In this document: in pieces, positions 1 to 11,582 of the stretch
Layout: each line of letters begins with the position of its first letter
Position numbering within the stretch: the first letter of the stretch is position 1
Assembly: GCA_015039465.1 (NCBI GenBank)
Contig: MU130079.1
Location: forward strand, 7,890 to 71,889
From: Phlegmacium glaucopus
Lineage: Eukaryota > Basidiomycota > Agaricomycetes > Agaricales > Cortinariaceae
Length of the DNA: 64,000 nucleotides
Reading direction: 5' to 3'
Notes under the pieces: model-generated
The model's database searches: none
Seen by the model: the letters and a program-made list of their open reading frames with translations, nothing else
Told to the model about the DNA's origin: nothing
Made by a program: the position numbers and the translations under genes

Positions 1-604
1 CTCAGTAGTTTAAACCTCGAGGTCGTAAGAACTTATGAAAGTTGACTAGGAAATCTTCACATGGGAACTCACGATTTCGGAAGTGAAACAGATCTTACTA
101 CGGACAACGACGTTAGGCTAGACGACAGAGGAAACGGAAAACAAGTGCGAAGAGGAAAACACGACAGAAGAGACGGACTGCGGATAGTGCCACAAGTTGT
201 TAAAGGAAAGCAGAAACAAAGAGTAGAGGAAAGAGGGAAGGTTCAAACACGTCTACAACCATCAGGTGACGGAGTCACTTAAAACGTCGGTATTTACGAA
301 CTCACAACAACGCCTTTTTGTAACGATTACGTAACACTAACTCGTTACACTCGACTCCAACCATGGCGTATTCTACGGATTTACTAGGTTCTCGTGGAAG
401 TAAGTGTAGTAACCACCGTCCGTAGGTACGTTCGAGAAAGAGGAGTCAACATCGGAGTAGTTATTCTGGTGGTCCCCGTTTGAGTCTCCACTTCGCAAGG
501 GTCCGAAGTCGTCGTGGAAATTTTTTATGTTCTTCATCTAGAGCCTCTACACCTTCCCATCCACTTTCAAGTACTTAGAAGAACTGTTGTCGTCCTAAAA
601 CGGT
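1..604. other. Mirror-image (reversed, not complemented) coding sequence
   Basis: No convincing gene lies in the six normal frames. Read from base 604 down to base 2 without complementing, the sequence is open for about 201 codons and gives a coherent protein. Recognisable stretches are WERFTSEFAPGG, WMPATNDVNEGALGSFRHLM, FFRNNTQAFMAAKF and a Lys/Glu-rich coiled segment ending GAPNLMT. As I remember it, this is a repeat-associated hypothetical protein family of Agaricomycetes with no known function. The displayed block has many CG and only about eight GC dinucleotides, the reverse of the CpG-poor DNA that follows, as expected if base order was inverted. The C-terminal end of the same protein follows at 607-771 in normal orientation. 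Reversal without complementing has no known biological mechanism, so I infer an assembly or file-handling artefact whose left edge lies outside the window. Confidence 0.85.
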
Positions 605-606
605 GA

Positions 607-771
607 GAAGAGGTTGCCAAGCTGCCAACCAAGGTTGCTGACATCCGGAAGGCATTATCTGATGCAATTGATTTGTATGAAGATGGTAAATGGCTACTTG
701 AATCAGATAAAGAGGAAGATAGTGATGATTCAGAGGAGGAGGATGAGAGTGGTTGGGAAGATGACAACTGA
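607..771 (+). pseudogene. C-terminal end of the protein mirrored in 1-604
   Basis: The open frame starts right after an in-frame TGA at 604-606 and runs to TGA at 769-771. It reads VAKLPTKVADIRKAL, then DAIDLYEDGKW and an Asp/Glu/Ser-rich acidic tail ending GWEDDN. From memory, this tail follows the GAPNL motif in the same Agaricomycete hypothetical family, so it is the downstream part of the protein scrambled in 1-604. No start codon is present, and as assembled the fragment cannot be expressed. Function is unknown. Confidence 0.7.
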
Positions 772-2997
772 GAGACATTGCATTTATCACTTATATTTGA
801 GAGCATGTATATTATATTGAACTTGCATCATTCTGGTTCATTTTTAGCAATTATTTCTGAGTTTATATACTAAGTACAACAGTAATATGATGTATCAAGG
901 CTAAAGGAAGACTATTATACAAAAAAAACCAAGGGAAATGATCAAGAGCTTGAGCAGTTGTGTTGTCTCAATGTTTGTGACGCAAATGGCCATGTCACGC
1001 TATGTCACGTGTCTGTGACGTCACTGAGGATTGTTCATCCCCATATATTGAATACAAAGTACTACCATAAGCTGTGAGTAAAAGTACTTTAGAGCTACAA
1101 AATGCATAATGAACACCACACAAGTAAGTGTTGTGTTGTGTAGTAGTGGTAGGACAGTGTAATACACCCTGAAAGATAAAATGGTTGTGGTGGAAGGTGG
1201 CAAATATGTGGATTTTCCAGGTCTTGAAGATAGTTGGTTGGTATTCTACAGGATGAATAAAAGATTTGTACAAGCATGTAGAAGAAGGAAAGATAGAATG
1301 TGAAGAGTATTGAGCAAAGGTCCAAGTACATTAAAGGAAAGTTGGCATGCAATTAGCAGAAATGTAGTGCTAATTTTTCCCCCTCCAACAAGTCCAAGAT
1401 TATAAAAAAGCAGATAAAAACTGGCTGAGAAATAAATAAAACTGTAAAATATTTGCTAAAAATCAGACATTTTACTAATATTATTATAAAAAATCCAAAT
1501 CTTAACAGACTTGAACATTCTTAGGCTCATTTTGAAGCTATTATTTAACTAAACAACCATTTATCCATTTATAATACAAAAATACATATCTGTAAGCAGA
1601 AGACTGGTTGAAGACTAGTTAAGACCAGGACTAGTCTAAAGACTGCCAAAAAAATAATATAGACTGTTTTAAAGAGTAAAAAATATAAATTGACATCATA
1701 TTCTAGGCTTATTATTTTATGTAGGAGGGTAATATTATATTTAAACAAGTAGTCTGTATATATAAATTAATATTCAAAGTTTTGAACTACTAAAATTTTC
1801 CTTTTTTGAAGAATTTTGTTAGAATTTATTTCACAAAAAATAATATATAGTGATCATCACGGGTTTTTGAATTCCTGTGGGTAAGCAGGCTGGGTAAAGA
1901 CAAGTACAGGTATGGGTGCAGATTCCTGTACCCGCCACCTACAAAACAAGCCCTAGAACATTTAAAATGGATGAGAATTGGTGGAGATGTAGCCAAAATG
2001 ATATAATATATCATTTAGCACATATCTTGCTCATTTCTCGGTCATTTTGGGTGTTTTTGGGCTCATTTTGATGGGTAAACCCATGGGTTTAACAGGTAGG
2101 GGTCTCAGGGGTATGGGCATGGGTCAGCATTGAGATACCCCATGGTTACCCCTGTTAATCACTAATAATATAAAATAAAATATTAATTTGAAGTATATTA
2201 TGTTGAACAAGTATTTGTGAAATAGTTTATAAAGAAAAAAGTTAATAATACAATTTTAATTCATTTTAATGGAATTTGTTTTTTCCTCAAATATAATTAT
2301 GTTTTCTGAATGTAAATTGCTGTTTTAAAATGTGACAATCTTTGGTTGAATGCCTCTAGTAAAAATAAACTGACCTGTGCATAACCTATCATCAAAATAC
2401 TACCAAGCAGCTAAAACTAAATCACCAGGTAAACTCAAATTCATCAAGGACACAGCACAATACACCACCTAAAAGTCCTAGGTAAACTTTGCAAATTTGA
2501 ACCCAAGCATGTTGCTAATATTTGTGGCAATATTGCCAGAGAGATGATGCAAACAAAAGATATGGCAAGTAAATAGCATGTCAACTTCAACAATATAAAT
2601 AAGTAATGTATGATGGTCACTAGCTAGTAGTGATAACCTTGGGTGGTTTACCTACAATTTTAAAATAATATTAGAGAATTTAGCATAGTTATAACATCAC
2701 AACTGCAGTTTAACCAAATACAGTATAGTACTTATACATTGGAATACTAAAATGGAATTTACAGTCTGGCCCTCAAGTGTGTACAGCCATAAGAGTTCTT
2801 TTTCCAGCTATATGATTATAGTCAGCAAAGGCTAGAATTATAAATATTATCACTACATAGGCCTTAAGTAATAAGTAATTGCCTTGTTAGGAGATTCTAG
2901 GGACTGAATAGCTAATAGTTTCCTGTCTTTAGACCCTCTATGCTTTCTCAATCAGAAATTGGTCCTCTACATATAAATATGTGAAATATAGCATTAC
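772..2997. other. AT-rich, CpG-poor non-coding stretch
   Basis: Many stops lie in all frames and CG dinucleotides are very few, consistent with old methylated repeat DNA. Around 1860-1945 and 2070-2150 there are GGGTA/TACCC-rich segments with partial inverted symmetry (for example the ends of 2072-2148). These look like remnants of small repeats, but no element boundaries are visible. No gene is supported. Confidence 0.6.
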
Positions 2998-4660
2998 CTG
3001 AACCTCATATTGTTCTTTAGGCTTAAAATTCAGCCAATTCTTCTCATCATCACATAGTGCTTGATAGAATAAGGTAAAGAAGTATCCAGGGTACTGCTGA
3101 TAGAACTTGGGCAACTTCTAGGTTTGTAAACACATTATTCTTGTGATTTGACAACTTTTCAGTATACAACAATACTCACAGATACCTTTACAGTTATCAC
3201 TACACTTGCATTTTAAATCAGGAACTAAACAAAGACAACATATTGAAAATGCAGCCTACATGATGAAAATAAAGTCACAAAATGATGTAAAAGGGGTTCA
3301 GCTTACCAAATGCACCAGATGTTGTGGGTGATACAACCCTCATCATATCAAAATGTTCTCAAGCAGCCAACTCAAATTTAGAAGCTATTAACTCAGTTTT
3401 TGAAACACTCTTTACTATCACCAATACTTCCAAGGATGTAGATTGTGTTACTGTGGGTGTTCTTAATAATTTGAAACATCAGGCACTTTCCACAGCAGCT
3501 AAAAAAAAGGAGTTTATCCACAAAGCCACAAGAGAGTTCACACTCAAAGAGGCAGTTCAGGACTTCAGCCTGATGTACAGCTCTAAAATAAGTGAGACCA
3601 CAAAATACTGGTGGATGATTGAGGTGTTACTAGATGTCAAGGCCTTTCAGCCATTGGAATGCCTTGGTAAGTGTAAGAGGACACTACATAGGTACATAAC
3701 ATGGTCTGGAATACTGTTTCTAAAATTGTCAGAAAAAGTGTGAGCTAGAACATTTTTGCCAGTGTAAAAAAACTTTATGCAGATGTCACAGATGCATGGA
3801 TGCGCTAAATTGTTTGTTCAACCCTATGAAAAGCTGTTAGGAGGAGATAATAATAAAATAAATAGTCCTTACCACATCATCCTTTCCATTCATAAGAAAT
3901 TTACTACCTGCTAAGAGATCACCTATGTTTTGCTCAACAACATATTGTAAGTCATGTTGGCTTTGAAACTTGTCTGGTGGGTCCAACTCATCCCTAAAAG
4001 CTCTTTTAATTGCATGGTGAGCTACCCATCTTTAACTTACCACAGAATGATGCTCCTTCCTTAAAGATTTAAAGACTAAAGTCAAATTTCATAGACATTC
4101 AAGGGACAATGTTGAATTTACCAAACACTCCATTTCATGCACTGGTTGATAAGCTTTATGCAATAATAAGTGTATATATATATAATGCATTTTAGGACTT
4201 ACTGTCATCAATAACACCTCCCTCATCCTTAAATTGAGCAATTACTTTAAATAAAATTTTATGAGCATCAACAAGATGCTCATTGCAGTCCAGAAATCCA
4301 TGATGGAGTGCAATATAATGACAGTACTTTATCTTTGCTTGTACCACTTACATACTCTATCCTGCCCTCTTGCTAGTATGGTACACAAATAGTTACTAGT
4401 AGTACATACAAACATTCCCTAGTACTGCACTCATGTGCATCTCTGAGTAGATCTCTATCACACATTCTTATGAATGTGCCTTTTATCTTTACTTTACTTA
4501 CATACAATTATTATAGTTACCTTGGTCCTCCTGTATATATGGTAGAAGGTGTTGTCCATAGACAACACCTTTGTATAAACTTGGTTACTGGCAACCTCCT
4601 CTTCTCTAAGTCCACAGTAGTGTAAGGGCATGAGGTATTTAAGTACTAATGACATAACAG
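2998..4660 (-). pseudogene. Decayed multi-exon gene, unknown family
   Basis: Five exon-like blocks on the minus strand read as normal protein and are separated by non-coding, partly GT..AG-bounded DNA. They are about 4521-4660 (LMPLHYCGLREEEVASNQVY ... FYHIYRRTK, followed by GTAACT), 4413-4482 (IRMCDRDLLRDAHECSTREC), 4203-4330 (YIALHHGFLDCNEHLVDAHK), 3871-4030 (AIKRAFRDELDPPDKFQSQ ... NIGDLLAGSKFLMNGKDDV) and 2998-3118 (FYQQYPGYFFTLFYQALCDD). At least one junction does not keep frame and no start is evident, so I call it a pseudogene. A plus-strand coding block (3309-3665) sits between the last two exons. The CpG-poor setting suggests a transposon or repeat-associated origin. I do not recognise the family. 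Confidence 0.45.
3309..3665 (+). pseudogene. Exon-like fragment, unknown protein
   Basis: An open plus-strand block begins near APDVVGDTTLIISKCSQ and ends at VLLDVKAFQPLECL, where a strong donor GTAAGTGTAAG follows at about 3666. The text reads as natural protein: a KDVD..T..VLNNLKHQ helix, FTLKEAVQDFSLMY, TTKYWWMIEVLLDVKAFQPL. There is no ATG at its left end, which looks like an internal exon boundary, and I found no continuing exon. It lies inside the span of the decayed minus-strand gene 2998-4660, so one of the two was probably inserted or inverted. Function is unknown. Confidence 0.45.
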
Positions 4661-5037
4661 AGATATGTAAATACATAAAGAAATGGCATGATAATAAAGA
4701 TAATAAAAATGGTGTCATGTAAAGATAAAATAAAATGATAAAATAAGAAGTTGAATTAGGATCAGGAGTTGGACTGATGGAGATTTGGGAGTTGGACTGG
4801 GACCAATTGGGATTTGGGAGTTGAATTGGTTGGTTTGGGTTCAGGTCAGTTTTGTTGGCAAGGTGGAATGTACTGAGCCACAGTTGGATGTAGATTTAGG
4901 AGTGGAGTTGGGAGTTGGTTTGGGATCGGGACTAAGGTAGGGTTCAGGCCTGATCAGGAGTTGGTAGTTGGGCCAGAAATCAGGTGTCCCCTAACAAGTA
5001 GTTAGTCACTACAGTAGATGTCCCCTAACAGTAAGGT
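4661..5037 (+). repeat. G/T-rich degenerate repeat
   Basis: Between about 4750 and 4980 short variants of GGGAGTTGGACTGGG and GGATTTGGGAGTTG recur with irregular spacing, giving a G/T-rich low-complexity tract on the plus strand. It directly precedes the fold-back element. No ORF. Confidence 0.5.
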
Positions 5038-5507
5038 CATCAGGAAACAGTAACCTTGGCCTGGCTGGCCCTGCCCTGGCCATGGCCAGCCCTGAACATC
5101 TTTGGCTATGTTTAAAAATCTGAAAAAAAAAAAAATCACAGAAATATTTATAGCACCCAATTTCAATTAGTGTTTGAAGGTCCAGTCTTTTGCCTTTTTG
5201 GTAAATTTTCAGCTGGCATGTTTTCCTTGAAATTCTCCAATGAAACTAAGGTGCCCAAAAAGGAAATTTTTCCAGTCCAGAACCAGAAAAAGACTGGATT
5301 AGCCCTGAAATTTTGTGTTCTAAACCCTAAATTATGATGGGGAATTTTTACAGAAATGCTCTAGCTCAAAAAATTGCCAAAAAAGGCAAAAGACCAGACC
5401 TTCAAACACTACTATAAATATTTCTGTGAATCTTTTTTTTCAACAGATTTTTAAACATAGCCAAATATGTTCAGGGCCAGCCAGGCCAAGATTACTGTTT
5501 CCTGATG
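5038..5507. mobile_element. Fold-back (long terminal inverted repeat) element, ~470 bp
   Basis: The ends are inverted copies: CATCAGGAAACAGTAACC.. on the left, and the complement of ..GGTTACTGTTTCCTGATG (variant GATTACTGTTTCCTGATG) on the right. Complementarity continues inward through the TTGGCCTGGCTGGCCC block, TATGTTTAAAAATCTG, ATCACAGAAATATTTATAG and TAGTGTTTGAAGGTC..GTCTTTTGCC. Each arm is about 170-180 nt around a ~140-nt centre (about 5216-5354) with no coding capacity. This is the architecture of a fold-back or MITE-type non-autonomous DNA transposon. A target duplication could not be identified with certainty. Confidence 0.75.
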
Positions 5508-6681
5508 GTTTCTACCTGATCAGTGAGGCAGCATGTAGAATTGCTATGAACTTCCTTCTATGCAAGTAGGTGTATAGCAGTATTGGTGAGTTAGTTACAT
5601 ATTTCATTGGAGATTCTACTTAAATACAAGAGACTTCAGTAAGGCAAGGTCTGATGAACTTTTCTCTTCTCTTCCAAACTCTATTGAACACAATGTTGTT
5701 TCACTTACATATGTTCAACACCTTCTTTTCATTTTCATCTACACATGTTTACCTTACTCTTTTCATTTTTTCACTTTATGTTTCACACACATGTGTATGA
5801 CTCACTTCTTACATGAGGACAACTCATACTTTTATGTGACTCATCTCATTCCTCTAAATACAGTATTTACTTTACCTGTATTTTCTAGCTAGTTCTTGAG
5901 AATTATATCTGCTTTACTCTCAACCTCTCTCAAACTCTCAAAGACAGTACCTTGAGATGACCTCTTAGCATTATTCAGAGCTCATTATCACAAAGAACTA
6001 ATCTTTATATGACTGTTTATGGTCAGAGACATCTGAACCATTTGAAGTTGTAATACAAGGTTTCTGGCATTTCACCAACTCAGCCAATCAAGGATGGCCA
6101 ACATACATCAACACCTTGGGATACTGTTAAAGTACACTGCAAAGTTTCATTCACCTACTCAATTAATTCTATACCAACAATCTCCAAGAAGACCATTGTT
6201 GGGTGGCCATGTTAATCATGGCATCAGAATTATCATAAGATCTAGGAAAGCTCCTAATTGGCTTTTTCACTCGCTCCTACTCTGCATTGAGGCCAAATTC
6301 TAGGGCAGCATTTTCAGCACTTTAGCCTAACTTGTTGTGTATCTTGCATATCTCTGTCAATCACACTATAAACCATTGTTAGTGTGAATATACCAGAAGG
6401 TTATTCTAACAATTAAGATAACCAGAGAGCAATGGACCAGACTTTAAGTTGAAAGCCTTCCTGTTGTTCATTTGGGGAAGGTGTAACCTTTACTTATAGC
6501 ACACTTGAAAGGTGATTGAGGGGAGAGATACAAGAGAGGAGGATGGAAGAGAAAAAGTCTTCAGTAATTTAAGGAATGAAGAACTTACAGACATGGATTA
6601 CAAACATAACATCACATGACTCAGGTCTTATTTTTCACATCCCAAATTAGTAACTTGCAAGCGACTCCACAAGTGGCCTGC
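5508..6681. other. Non-coding, CpG-poor stretch
   Basis: No supported gene. Short ORFs here (for example 6094-6303) have no recognisable content. T- and A-rich tracts and near-absence of CG suggest degraded repeat DNA. Confidence 0.5.
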
Positions 6682-7032
6682 TGTTAAGTTCAAGAACTCT
6701 ATTCCAGAGTAACGGACAGAGTTTGACTGGAACAGAACCACGGAACATATAAGGACTTCAGCCTCAGCATATATGCTGTGCTACCCTAAACTGTTGTGTC
6801 CTAATTTTGGAGTAGTAACAGAACAGAGTGGAACCAGAAGTTGGAGGGACTTAGAAGAAGAATAATAAGAGAGGGAAACTAAGTTGATATTCAAACTGAG
6901 GAAAACATACAAGTTTTGAGTACTTAAATCATAAAAGATATAGCAACCGATATAAATTGTTGTTTGTGTTGTTATATAACACCAACAGAGAGCAGTGGAC
7001 CAGACTGGAGTAACATATAATGGAATGTAACA
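6682..7032 (-). mobile_element. Solo LTR related to elements A and C, TSD CCTGC
   Basis: The block starts TGTTAAGTTCAAG and ends GGAATGTAACA, the same TGTTA...TAACA ends as the LTRs of elements A (11861-12436) and C (29318-29894). It shares internal blocks with them, for example CAGCCTCAGCATATATGCTGTGC, AAGTTGATATTC and the stretch up to CATACAAGTTTTGAGTACTTAAA. It is 351 bp against about 576, so about 225 bp were lost inside. The five bases on each side are identical, CCTGC (6677-6681 and 7033-7037), which marks an independent insertion later reduced to a solo LTR by LTR-LTR recombination. It is strongly CpG-depleted, hence old. Confidence 0.85.
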
Positions 7033-7599
7033 CCTGCTTAGACTGTGGCTTGCTTAGACTGTGGCCCATATTGTCCCTCTGTAATATAAACACAATAGAA
7101 TATCATAGAAAATATCATCATCTTTACCCATACAAACTGCCCAACTTGTTATTAAAGATACATCATCAAGTTAGAAGCACAAGAGAAAAGTGTTAGAGAA
7201 ACTGCATTAAGGATTGAGTTAACTCAATCCTATTTTGTGCATCTCTTTTGATATACATGGGATACAAACTCACAACTACTACCCTTCTTACAGTAAGACT
7301 ATAGTAGTTGACAGTAACAGTACATAGGCTGAAAAGCAAACTTAGAGGAAGGAATTCCACTGAATTCCATTAAGAAGATGACTGGTTGAGGGTTAAGAAG
7401 TGAATTGGGGAGAACTACCTATCCTGGTATAAAGGAGCAGTATTCATACCCTAAGGATGAGGCTATGTAGAACAATAAAAAGATAGAAAATATGTACTGA
7501 TGTACCTGTGGTGGGGACAGACTGCAAGTAGTTACATAGTTTGTGGGGTTAATGTAGTTCTCTCCGGTAGATGGTAGTGGGCTTTGTGAGGTGAAAAGC
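7033..7599. other. Non-coding stretch left of the truncated integrase
   Basis: It contains a short direct repeat (GCTTAGACTGTGG twice, 7036-7064) and no gene. It should hold the 3' part of element C (integrase C-terminus, chromodomain, 3' LTR) but shows no similarity to the matching part of element A. Element C is therefore truncated or interrupted at about 7600. Confidence 0.5.
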
Positions 7600-8443
7600 T
7601 CATATATTGTTGTAGGAGAATTCCACTAACAGAAGAAGTGAACTCCAGTTATCTTGCTGATAGTTGCAGTAGATGTGGATGTATTGTTCCAAGGTTTGGT
7701 TGACACATTCTGTTTGTCTGTCACCTTCCAGGTGGTATCTGGAGGTGAAGTGCAACTTCATGTTGAGGGCTTTTCCGAGGGATCTGAAGAAGTGAGATAC
7801 AAACTTGGAACCACAATCAGAAGTTACATGGGATGGAACACCATGCTTGGAAAACACATGGATGACAAATAATTCAGCAAGTTGAGCAGAAGTGATGGTG
7901 TCATATGTGGGGATGAAAATGGACTGTTTCGTGAAACGGTCTACTATGACTAAGACAGCAGTGAAACCTTTGGAGTCTGGAAGGTGTTCAATGAAATCCA
8001 TGGAGATGGAGTCCCAGGGACAGGATGGAACAGGGAGTTGATGGAGTAAGCCATAGGGTTTATGATGTTTGGCTTTGGACCGAGAACAGGTGGTACAAGT
8101 CCTACAATAGTCAGTGACAAAAGCACGAACACTGGCCCAAGTATACTCTCGACGGATAACCGCCAGAGTCCTATTGACACCAAAATGTCCAGAGACAGGA
8201 TGTTCATGATAATAATGAAGGACACAGAGACAAAGATCTCCGGAATCTGGAACATAGATCCGTTGATCAATCCAGACGAATCTGGAAGAGTCCTTTGACC
8301 ATCTAACATACTTCAGATTATTGATATCCAATAAGTAGGACTGTGCAAGGGGATCTGTGGAAAGAGCAGAAGGGATCCCCTTGTTGAGCTCTTCAACATC
8401 CATGGTAAAGATACCACGGAGTACAGTGGGAAGTAAGGAAGTA
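7600..8443 (-). pseudogene. Element C integrase, N-terminal and core part
   Basis: It matches the integrase of element A almost residue for residue: the HHCC zinc domain (H..GHFGVNRTL...YCRTCTTC), the first core Asp (SMDFIEHLPDSKG) and the second (TSDCGS.FVSHF). The catalytic-Glu region is damaged: the usual GYHPEGDGQTERVNQ appears as RYHLEGDRQTECVNQ, with each change a G-to-A or C-to-T transition on the coding strand. Translation stops at FSYNN, where A continues into the GPY/F and chromodomain parts. The upstream end (8443) is the TA where MITE E inserted. Non-functional relic. Confidence 0.85.
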
Positions 8444-9342
8444 AGGTAGGGGTCATAGGAACCAGCTAACTTATGTAATCAGAAAATACCTTCAATGCTG
8501 AGCTCAATAACATCTGCCACAGACCACTTTTCAGTATTCTGAAAACTGGGAATGATAGAGGGGAAGTAGATAGTCAATCCTCAGTTTTTAGTTTGTAAGA
8601 AAATATATTATTGACTCTTTTATTGACCAAAAAAAAAAGTTTGAGAAAAGTGCTGTAAACGCACTAGAAACTATATTGACACACTCAGATAAAATCTTAG
8701 ATATTTTGGAGGCCCCCTTTTTGCCACTTATATAATACTGTCACATGATATAAGGAGCAGGGAAAGGTACCACCCCAAAAAACTAACAAAGTGTAGCTAA
8801 ACCACATCAGAAAGCATTAAAAATGAGCAGAACAACAAAAGCACCTTTTAAATATATCCCAAATATCACTGCAAGCTGAATTTTATTGAACAATATTGGG
8901 TGCTGTGAAACTGATGTACAGAACAAGCCCAAAGACAAGTGAAGAAAATGGAAAAGGACATAAAAGCATGCCTCAATGGTGTGCCTCATGTTCAGATCCA
9001 ACAGTGAGCTCTTTTTTTTGTTGCCATGGCTGAGCAATCTTATTGATCAATTGATTGATGAGTTATGTAAACCGTGCTGCTTGGTTCATCAGTGCTTACA
9101 GCCAAGGTTTAACTGGTCTAGAAGCTGCTTGGGCCAACTTGGTCATCATATATTGCCCCCAGACATGGCTCTAAAGCTCAAATCTGAGCATGAGCAAAAG
9201 TATACTACATCAATAAATAAATAAATAAAATTTTAACACATTTCTGTTCATTTCTCCTACTCTTTTTTTTTTTTCAAACCCAACATTTTCCTGCTTATAT
9301 AATGGCTTACATAAGTTAGCTGGTTCCTAATGACCCCTACCT
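8444..9342. mobile_element. Element E: 899-bp MITE with TIRs and TA duplication
   Basis: The left end AGGTAGGGGTCATAGGAACC continues AGCTAACTTATGTAA; the right end is its inverted copy (TTACATAAGTTAGCTGG ... AATGACCCCTACCT), about 34 bp with one indel. TA flanks both sides (8442-8443 and 9343-9344). Element A has the uninterrupted sequence GAAGTAGCTCGG at the matching place, with one TA, so the empty site is known exactly. The TA target and short TIRs fit the Tc1/mariner-like group. No transposase is encoded; the internal ORFs are short and unrecognisable, so this is a non-autonomous MITE. Confidence 0.85.
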
Positions 9343-9344
9343 TA

Positions 9345-11580
9345 GCTCGGAGAGAAGTGGAAAGTTGTTCAGAAGAAAAGATAGGTTTAAAAGTGTGGAT
9401 TGACTTCACCGTAATCTTTCCCCTCCCTCCTCTAGATAGAGGTCAGGACGACAAGTTAGTGTGTCTGGTTTTGTTCCGAGATGGTCTGGGAAAAATATAA
9501 GAACCATGTTGAATGCAGAAAGGTACTCCAACCACTGGGCTTGATGCCAGGATAAGATTTTGGTGGTCGAAAAGTACTCTAGATTTTTATGATCAGTAAC
9601 CACATCAAGTGGGAAAATAGCACCTTCAAGGTAGTGACGCCAAGCCCTGAAAGCTTTGAACATGGCAAGGAGTTCCTTATTGTGAACATCATAATTCAGT
9701 TCTGCACTGGAAAAGGTGTGGGAATGACATGCAATGGGATGGATTTCTCCATCGGAACCACAGATGAAAAGGATAGCTGCTAAAGCATAATTGGAAGCAT
9801 TAGTCTCCACAATGATAGGACAGTTAGGCTTCCAATGTGTCAACACTGGAGCTGAAATAAAAGCCTCCTTGAGAGTCTTAAAAGCAAGGTGGCAACTGTC
9901 ATCAAAAACCCACAGAATATTTTTCTGGGTAAGACAAGTCAATAAAACAACAATATCAGAATAGTTGTGGATGAAGTGCCTGTAAAAGTTAGCAAAACCA
10001 AGGAAGGACTGGACATCTTTGACTTTCCAAGGTTCTGGCCAGTCTTGAATGACTTGGACTTTTGCCAGATCCATTGAAAGGCCATCAGGACCAATCATGT
10101 GACCCATGTACTCAACAGAATCGGAGTGGAAAACACATTTCTTACCATTAGCGAAGAGATTATTATCTTGAAGTTGTCGGAGGACTTCAGAGACATGTTT
10201 GATGTGATCTTTCTCATCAATGGAGAAAATGAGGATGGTTGTCCAAGTAGATGATTACAAAGACATCTAAAAGGTCAGCAAAAATAGTGTTAAGGAACCT
10301 TTGAAAACCGCCAGGGGCGTTGGTAAGTCTGAATGGCATGACAAGCCATTTGAAGGAGCCATAGCAGGTATAGAAAGCAGTCTTCTACTCATCTCCGGCA
10401 GCAATCCAGACAAGATGGTAGGCATGCTTTAAGTCAATCTTAGTAAAAATCCCAGATTTGCGGGGAGCATCAAGTAAATTGGAAACAAGAGGTAAAGGGT
10501 ACTTGTCTTTCCAAGTGATGGCATTGAGTTTTTGGAAGTCAACACAAAGCTGTAATGACCTGTCCTTCTTCTTAATAAACAGGACGGGTGTTTTGAAAGG
10601 AGACTTTGAAGGCCAAATGAAACCCATGTTTAGGTGCTCATTGATGAACTCTCAGAGTGTACCCAACTCAGATTTGGAAAGTGGATAAATTGAACCCAAA
10701 GGGGGTTTCGTGGACTCATCAATTTTGATTTTTTTAAGTCATACTCTTGATGAGCTGCTCGAGTGTTAGCTTTACCCTTAGAAAAGACATCCAAAAATTT
10801 GTGGTATATTTCCAGAACACCCTCCAAGTCAGAATTGGAAGATGAGGTGGAGGTGGCGGAACGGCTAGCAGCCTTGACTGGATCATGAATGGAAATGGAA
10901 AAGTATTGGGCTTCTTTGGAACAAATGGACCTCATGACAGCTGCTGCAGACACTAAGGAAATTTTAGGAGCAGTCAATGGTTTTGGAACAAATGGAATAT
11001 CAGAAAGAGGTTCCAGAATAATATCGGAAGGCATTTCAACATTTGATTTCACGGAAACCATATCAGACATAATATTGTCAGATACTGGAATGGGTGCCTT
11101 GGCAGAAATGGAAACAGGAACCGGAAGGATAACTATACGGTCTCAGAAAGTTACACTGCTATTAACCCAGTCAATCAACAGATTATGTTGGGTGAGCCAG
11201 TCAAGCCTGAGTACAGCAGGAAAATCGGAATCCAGCTTGGTTAATAAAAACCGGATTTTGTGGATGGAACCACAAGAGAACTGAATGGAAACAACAGTAG
11301 CATGGGTAATCATACCCAGAGATGAGCCATCAATAAGACGGAGCATCATCAGAGAAATCAGAAAAATAGGAAAATCATTGGAATTCGCATAATGCTTGTC
11401 CATGAAACAGTGAGTGGAACCACTGTCAATGAAAGCAGAAAAATTGACATTCCAAAATTGAAGACAAAGAAGAGAAACAAAAACTGCATGGGTATCTGGA
11501 GAGATTATTGCATTTAGGACTGCAACAAGTTCAGCACAGGAGCCCTTGCAATTTACTGTCTGTGCTGAGTCCAGTGAATT
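9345..11580 (-). pseudogene. Element C pol: protease, reverse transcriptase, RNase H (broken)
   Basis: Minus-strand fragments in order: protease (start of the aspartic site lost, then the segment before 11403, LRLDWLTQHN), linker (10630-11070), RT N-terminal part (10385-10627, LQLCVDFQKLNAITWKDKY, TKIDLKHAYHLV), and a decayed palm near 10210-10380. The RNase H and connection part follows (9406-10107: GHMIGPDGLSMDLAKV, FYRHFIHNYSDI, and ETNASNYALAA in place of ETDASDYTLAA). Several stops and frameshifts separate the pieces. The catalytic D to N changes in the RNase H motif are G-to-A transitions. Compared with element A (21566-23631), almost every CG is TG or CA. Dead copy. Confidence 0.85.
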
Positions 11581-11582
11581 GC

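Noticed and set aside
61..282. 73-codon plus-strand ORF
   Set aside because: It lies in the mirrored block; its openness is a by-product of the reversed coding sequence.
6682..7032. Idea that this LTR is the 3' LTR of element C
   Set aside because: It has its own perfect CCTGC/CCTGC target duplication, so it is an independent solo LTR.
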